DNA from: Streptomyces sp. NBC_00683
Lineage (GTDB): Bacteria; Actinomycetota; Actinomycetes; Streptomycetales; Streptomycetaceae
Direction of reading: 5' to 3'
Length of the DNA stretch: 64,000 nt
Assembly (NCBI RefSeq): GCF_036226745.1
Contig: NZ_CP109013.1
Location: 7,130,001 to 7,194,000 of the forward strand
Positions 60,088-64,000 of this stretch are shown piece after piece. The translations under genes were made by a program, and so were the position numbers. Numbering within the stretch: position 1 is the first letter of the stretch; every line of letters starts with the position of its first letter. The notes under the pieces were generated by a model. That model saw nothing but the letters and a program-made list of their open reading frames with translations. It searched no databases and was not told the DNA's origin.

Positions 60088-61188
60088 ATGACCGACATGC
60101 TTGTCGCCCAGCGTCGGGAGCGACTGCTCAGCGAGCTGCGGGCTTCCGGTGGCCTCAAGGTCGTCGAACTGGCCACGCGTCTGGGGGTCTCCCGCGCCAC
60201 TGTCCGGCGTGATCTCCTGGACCTGGAGAGCGAAGGCGCGCTGAGCCGGGTGCGCGGCGGCGCGATGCTGGCCACCCCCGGCCCCGCCTCCACGTCCTCG
60301 GGCCCGGCCGGTGGGTCGTTCGCGAGGGCGGAGCGGACGCTGGGGCTGCTCGTGCCGTCCGCGACCTACTACTACCCGCGCGTAGTGGCAGGGGTCCAGG
60401 AGGTGGCCGCCGAGAACGACGCCCGGGTCGTCATCAGCCTGACCGACTACACGCGGGAGAGCGATACCCAGCGCATCGAGGAGCTTGCCGCCTCGGGCGC
60501 ATCCGGTCTGCTCGTGGCCTCTCCGGGCGGGCACGACCTGCCGGACAAGACACTCGACGAGCTGGAGCGAACGGGCCTTCCCTTCGTGCTGCTCGAACGA
60601 CAGCCCCATGACCCCTTCGCTGCCTGTGAGTTCGTAGCCACCGATCACCGCCAGGGTGCCTTCGCCGCCGTGCGCCATTTCGCGCGACTGGGGCACCGCG
60701 GCGTCGCACTGTTCACCAACGGCAGCCCCACCGCCGCCCTGCTGCGCGCCGGCCACGAGGCGGCTGTCGACCGACTGGGGCTGGAGCGCAGTGCACCTGT
60801 CCTCGACAGCGGACGACCGACGCTCGGCTCGGGGGAGGCTGCCGCGCAATACGACCAGTTCATCAAGGACTGCCTGGCGGCCGGGGTGCGTGCGGCGCTG
60901 GTGCATTCCGACCACGACGCCATCGAGCTGATGAGGCGCATGCGCCTGCGTCATCTCCAGGCGCCGAAGGATCTGGCGCTGATCGCCTATGACGACGAGA
61001 TCGCATCACTCGCTGACGTGCCACTGACGGCCGTTGCGCCGCCCAAGCATGAGATCGGCCAGCAGGCCGCACGGCTGCTCCTGGAGCGCCTGGACGCGCC
61101 GGACCCTCTGGCCGTGCCCGTCCGCCAACTGTTCATGCAACCCCGTCTGACTGTCAGGTCATCCTGCGGAACTCGCGTCCAGCCCTGA
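60088..61188 (+). CDS. Hybrid regulator: DeoR-type HTH with LacI-type sensor
   Basis: A 366-residue regulator with mixed parentage. Residues 1-60 are a DeoR-type winged helix: QRRERLLSELRASGGLKVVE, RLGVSRATVRRDLLDLESEG, ALSRVRGGAM. From residue 85 the core is a LacI/periplasmic-binding-like fold: LGLLVPSATYYYPRVVAGVQ, RHFARLGHRGVALFTNGSP, LALIAYDDEIASLADVPLTA. A DeoR headpiece on a LacI sensor is uncommon but recurrent in actinobacterial sugar regulators. ATG at 60088 has GGAGGGGG upstream. Position between the lyase and the acetylesterase suggests it controls the extracellular part of the locus. Confidence 0.88.
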   Translation: MTDMLVAQRRERLLSELRASGGLKVVELATRLGVSRATVRRDLLDLESEGALSRVRGGAMLATPGPASTSSGPAGGSFARAERTLGLLVPSATYYYPRVVAGVQEVAAENDARVVISLTDYTRESDTQRIEELAASGASGLLVASPGGHDLPDKTLDELERTGLPFVLLERQPHDPFAACEFVATDHRQGAFAAVRHFARLGHRGVALFTNGSPTAALLRAGHEAAVDRLGLERSAPVLDSGRPTLGSGEAAAQYDQFIKDCLAAGVRAALVHSDHDAIELMRRMRLRHLQAPKDLALIAYDDEIASLADVPLTAVAPPKHEIGQQAARLLLERLDAPDPLAVPVRQLFMQPRLTVRSSCGTRVQP

Positions 61189-61220
61189 CAGTTTCGTGCC
61201 GTCGTGCCGTCGCTCTTCAC

Positions 61221-61274
61221 GACGATGCGTGATGCCCCGGGCGGCCGCATCCGCCCGGGGCATCACGCATCGTC
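61221..61274. terminator. Very strong bidirectional terminator, 24-bp stem
   Basis: A perfect 24-bp inverted repeat (61221-61244 with 61251-61274) with a CCGCAT loop, between the hybrid regulator stop (61188) and the end of the convergent acetylesterase gene (61287). Confidence 0.92.
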
Positions 61275-61286
61275 ATGGCCTGCGTG

Positions 61287-62357
61287 TCAGCGCACGAGTT
61301 GCCGCGGGACCAGCCTCTGCGTCGTCAGTTCGCCCAGCACCAGGCGCGCGAAGGTCGTCGCGCCGTACTCCGAGGTGTGGGTGTTGTCCCCGTTGATGTT
61401 GGTCAGGTAGAGGTCGCCGGAAGCCGCCGGGCCGAGATTCTCCACCAGATCCTTCGTCAGCGCTGTCAGGTCCAGCAGAGGTACGTCCAACTCCGCGGCC
61501 AGCGAACGCATTTCGACCGGCAGGTTCGCGGCCATGACGTGCAGGGCCACGTCGTTGAGCGTTCCGTCGCCGTTGAAGCGGCGGCGCACGATCGGGGTGA
61601 CGAACACAGGCTTCCCGCCGCGGGCGATGACGCGCTCGGCCATCCTGGTCAGATTGGCGCGGTACACCTCGGCTGTTGTGGTCTTGTCGTTGTGCGCGAG
61701 CTGGATGAGGACCAGGTCACCCCGGCGTATGCGGGACTCAAGCGCGTCGAAGAGCACGGGGTTGTCGAGGAAGGACTGCGAGGACTCACCGGAATCGGCG
61801 TAGTTGGCGACGGAGACACCACGCCGCAGAAGCTGCGGAAGCTCCTGGCCCCAGCCGGTGTACGGCCACCCGGCCTGGTCGCACACAGTCGAGTCCCCGG
61901 CGAGGAGGATCTGAGGAGTGCGCCTGGCGGGAGTCACTCGCAGCGCCGACAGCTGCGGAGCCGAGCCCTCGAAACGCAGGTCGAGGCCGGGGCTGCCCGC
62001 CGGCCCGGTCGGCTCGCCCTCGGGCTCACGCACATTGACCGTGAAGCTGCGCAGCACCGGGTGGCCGGCATCGGTCGTCGTCTCGGCGAGCATGGTGCGC
62101 CGGGTCTCTGCGGAGACGGTGGTCCTCCCTGCCTCCCTGCCACCCAGGAGGGCGGAGACGGAGTAATTGCCCGCCGGAACGTCGAAGTGGCAGACGATGG
62201 GCGATGTGCCGGAGCACCCGTCCGGCAGGCCGTCGTGCATTCGTCCGGCACCTTGTGTCGCGTGAGCGGGGCCGGAGAGCAGGGTGGACAGGCCCACGAC
62301 GGCACTGACCAGAGCCGTGGCGTGGACGGCTCGGCGGATCGAAGGTGTTGCGGGCAT
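61287..62357 (-). CDS. Secreted rhamnogalacturonan acetylesterase, CE12 type
   Basis: A 356-residue exported SGNH esterase. Signal peptide: IRRAVHATALVSAVVGLSTL then LSGPAHA. An N-terminal beta domain (about 35-145, ICBSF-like NYSVSALLGG) precedes the SGNH domain: block I ILLAGDSTVCD, block II NYADSGESSQSF, block III IQLAHND and block V DNTHTSEYGA. This layout is typical of CE12 rhamnogalacturonan acetylesterases, which strip acetyl groups from galacturonate residues so lyases can act. Complements the PL26-type lyase. ATG at 62357 with AAGGGA upstream. Confidence 0.87.
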   Translation of the reverse strand: MPATPSIRRAVHATALVSAVVGLSTLLSGPAHATQGAGRMHDGLPDGCSGTSPIVCHFDVPAGNYSVSALLGGREAGRTTVSAETRRTMLAETTTDAGHPVLRSFTVNVREPEGEPTGPAGSPGLDLRFEGSAPQLSALRVTPARRTPQILLAGDSTVCDQAGWPYTGWGQELPQLLRRGVSVANYADSGESSQSFLDNPVLFDALESRIRRGDLVLIQLAHNDKTTTAEVYRANLTRMAERVIARGGKPVFVTPIVRRRFNGDGTLNDVALHVMAANLPVEMRSLAAELDVPLLDLTALTKDLVENLGPAASGDLYLTNINGDNTHTSEYGATTFARLVLGELTTQRLVPRQLVR

Positions 62358-62490
62358 GACTGGTCCCTTCGGTTACTCATGTGGGTTGCACATGCGGGTT
62401 GCGCACGAGAAGACACGGGGAGGGCAGCGCACCGAGATCGGAGGCGTGGACGGGCCGCGAGATCCGGGGCGGGTGGGCCACCTGGCGCAT

Positions 62491-62503
62491 GCACTTTGAT
62501 TCA
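62491..62503. promoter_or_regulatory. Candidate regulon motif GCACTTTGATTCA, copy 2
   Basis: Shares TTTGATTCA with the copy at 56787-56800; about 135 bases upstream of the CE12-type esterase start. Confidence 0.35.
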
Positions 62504-62529
62504 GAACCGGTCAGCAGTCAATGACTCTG

Positions 62530-62543
62530 TTCAAATTGGCTCA
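62530..62543. promoter_or_regulatory. Candidate regulon motif TTCAAATTGGCTCA, copy 3
   Basis: Matches the copy at 56787-56800 at 11 of 14 positions; 27 bases after copy 2. Confidence 0.35.
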
Positions 62544-62645
62544 GGATTGGATGGGGGCCGTTCGCCCGAGTTTTTTGAGGGCATCGTCGCGACAGCCTGC
62601 TGGGGGCCCGCTGTGCAGGCACTTCGCTGATTCCTGTCACATCGG

Positions 62646-62705
62646 TTGACACCGTGCTCGGCGGTTCATACCGTTCAGACCTGTTCATCGATTGATACGT
62701 TTCAA
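62646..62705 (+). promoter_or_regulatory. Promoter TTGACA/TACCGT and LacI-like operator
   Basis: TTGACA (62646-62651) and TACCGT (62669-62674) are 17 bases apart, a plausible promoter 115 bases before the next gene. About 18 bases downstream lies TTGATACGTTTCAA (62692-62705), a near-palindrome around CG resembling a LacI-family operator in a roadblock position. Confidence 0.65.
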
Positions 62706-62788
62706 GACCGTCAAGTGGCCCGCGTGGCGGCTCAGTTGCTGCCGCATCGCCCCGGAGTTGACCCTGACGGACGGAGAGAGGCCCGATC

Positions 62789-64000
62789 GTGGCAACCTGC
62801 CCAGACCGTCTCCCGCCCACGTTGTCCTTCGGTGGCGGGCGCGCGGTGCTCGACCCCGCCACGGGAGCCCCTCGAAGCTTCATGGACGACGAGGCTCCCG
62901 ACCGCACCTTCCTGCTCGACCCCGCGACCGTCACCTGGCACGGAGCCGCGCACCAGTGGGGTGCCGGGCATATCGTCACCGACCGAGGCAGTGCCCGCTG
63001 GCACACCCCGCACGCTCTGCGCGTGCGCCCCGGCGAAGTCCGGGCCGACCACCGTCTCGTCGCCGACCTGGAACTGTGTGTCCGGCGCACGGTGAGCGCG
63101 GACCGCATCGTCGAGCGGTACGTCGTCCGTAATGCCGGAAGTGAGTCCGTGACGATCACGGGGCTCGGTATCCAGACGCCCTTCGCCGACCTCTACGAAG
63201 GCGCTGAGCGAGCCCTCGCACGTGCGGTGCATGCCCACGTCTTCACCGGGGGAAGCTGGGCCTGGGTCCTCGCCCAGCCGATGTCGGGCACGGGCCGCAG
63301 CCTCGGGTTGATCGTGCGCGAGGGTGCGCTGCACGCCTACGCGGTGGAGTCCCGGAACAAGGACTCGCTGTCGAATGTCCGGGGCCATCTGGTCCTCCTG
63401 GCCACCGACCACGCCCGCAACCCTGAGGCGTTCGGTGGACAGCCGAAGCTTGAACTCGCCCCCGGCCAGGAGACGGCAGTCGTCTGGGAGCTCGGCTGGT
63501 ACGAGACGGCCGACGCGTTTCTCGCGCACACGCGCCCTCCGGCCACGCTGTCCGCCTACGCCGCACACGTGGACGGCGACCTCGTCGTCGACGGCGCTCG
63601 CGACGTGGCCTGCCTCGATCCGCGGATGACGGTCGTACGGGAAGGCGCGAGCCGCCACCGGTTGTGCGCCTCGGCGCATGACACGTACACCGTGCACGTC
63701 GACGGATCCGCGCGGACCGAGGTTCTCTTCCATCTGCCACTGCGCGAAATGGTGCAGCGCCGCGCCCGCGTCATCATGGAGAAGCATCTTGCCCGCGAGC
63801 GCCCCGGACTGCGAGGGCGTGCCTTCCTGCCGGTCGACACCCGCACCGGCCTGACCCACCAGGAGGGCGGCTGGGCGGACTGGAGTGACGGCTCCGAGCG
63901 GATCGCCATGCCGATCCTCCTGCAACTCGCGACAATGCGCCGCTGGTTGAGCGAGGAGCGTACCGAGCCGGTGCTCGACGGGTGGGCGCAGTTCGCGGCG
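62789..64000 (+). CDS. Partial enzyme of unknown family, rhamnogalacturonan locus
   Basis: An open frame runs from GTG 62789, with GGAGAG upstream, to the end of the window without stop: 404 residues, C-terminus missing. No signal peptide, so it acts inside the cell. The first 290 residues look beta-rich (ADHRLVADLELCVRRTVSAD, RYVVRNAGSESVTITGLG, GSWAWVLAQPMSGTGRSLGL), like the N-terminal beta-sandwich of multi-domain glycosidases; then helices begin (REMVQRRARVIMEKHLARER, GGWADWSDGSERIAMPILLQ) as in six-hairpin alpha/alpha barrels. I cannot name the family. Divergent from the CE12-type esterase and led by its own promoter, it is a candidate intracellular hydrolase for unsaturated or debranched rhamnogalacturonan oligosaccharides. 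Confidence 0.75.
   Translation, partial: MATCPDRLPPTLSFGGGRAVLDPATGAPRSFMDDEAPDRTFLLDPATVTWHGAAHQWGAGHIVTDRGSARWHTPHALRVRPGEVRADHRLVADLELCVRRTVSADRIVERYVVRNAGSESVTITGLGIQTPFADLYEGAERALARAVHAHVFTGGSWAWVLAQPMSGTGRSLGLIVREGALHAYAVESRNKDSLSNVRGHLVLLATDHARNPEAFGGQPKLELAPGQETAVVWELGWYETADAFLAHTRPPATLSAYAAHVDGDLVVDGARDVACLDPRMTVVREGASRHRLCASAHDTYTVHVDGSARTEVLFHLPLREMVQRRARVIMEKHLARERPGLRGRAFLPVDTRTGLTHQEGGWADWSDGSERIAMPILLQLATMRRWLSEERTEPVLDGWAQFAA

Larger units (their letters stand above)
62358..62788. other. Divergent regulatory region, CE12 esterase / partial enzyme
   Basis: The 431 bases hold no gene. They contain two copies of the regulon motif (62491-62503 and 62530-62543) nearer the esterase and a plus-strand promoter and LacI-like operator (62646-62705) nearer the next gene. 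Confidence 0.6.

Noticed and set aside
61275..62630. Plus-strand 451-residue frame over the CE12-type gene
   Set aside because: Opposite an exported esterase with signal peptide and full SGNH blocks.

Overview
The window is chromosomal DNA from a Streptomyces, or a very close high-GC actinomycete. It is roughly 70% G+C by eye. Streptomyces-type signals include DasR-like sites, an intact FMN riboswitch before ribD, a GuaB1-type CBS/GMP reductase, a DUF6243 peptide, a class I terpene synthase, a lone TTA (bldA-type) codon in an accessory gene, and secreted chitinase, GH6 and rhamnogalacturonan-type enzymes. I found no rRNA, tRNA, CRISPR array, transposase or integrase.

Left part (1-5.9 kb) is housekeeping: a helicase-dead PriA, a small HTH protein, fmt, rsmB and a DUF6243 peptide. 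At 5.9-12.3 kb lies the most unusual object, a two-gene minus-strand module. Its first gene encodes a membrane-anchored NACHT NTPase with a helical middle, an Ig-like beta segment and a second ATPase at the C-terminus. The second gene, joined by a GTGA stop/start overlap, encodes a related ATPase fused to a GT-B (GT4-type) glycosyltransferase. It sits between rsmB/DUF6243 and rpe. I read it as a candidate conflict, defence or signalling system.

From 12.7 to 29.8 kb come rpe, a SorC-type regulator, a lone terpene synthase divergent from GuaB1, an Lrp-linked amine or amino-acid oxidation cassette (aldehyde dehydrogenase, Lrp, carbon-nitrogen hydrolase, flavin amine oxidase), a 2-hydroxyacid dehydrogenase, a DUF5995 protein, a secreted GH6 enzyme, a uracil/xanthine permease, a secreted alginate-lyase-family protein and an MFS exporter. 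A ROK regulator (29.9 kb) lies divergent from the exporter, followed by a GH18 chitinase with a textbook promoter overlapped by chitinase-type direct repeats.

From 33.85 to 39.5 kb is an FMN-riboswitch-led riboflavin operon (ribD, ribE, a PnuC-family transporter, ribBA, ribH) followed at once by hisE and hisG. Then come a PH-domain membrane protein, a structured leader and two CNNM/CBS (CorC-type) membrane proteins, an EccA-like AAA ATPase, a small P-loop kinase and a Tat-exported C39-type peptidase next to a DasR-like site.

The right end (47.3-64 kb) looks like one pectin/rhamnogalacturonan-I utilisation locus. It contains an LplABC-type importer without its own ATPase, a LacI regulator, a DUF2264 protein, an esterase, a 2-hydroxyacid dehydrogenase, two SGNH esterases (one resembling CE12 rhamnogalacturonan acetylesterases), a PL26-type exo-rhamnogalacturonan lyase, a DeoR/LacI hybrid regulator and a partial uncharacterised enzyme running off the window. 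Operator-like palindromes, one inside a -35/-10 spacer, and a repeated AT-rich motif tie the locus together.

Limits: all starts are by eye from ribosome binding sites and family knowledge; functions rest on motif recognition without database searches.
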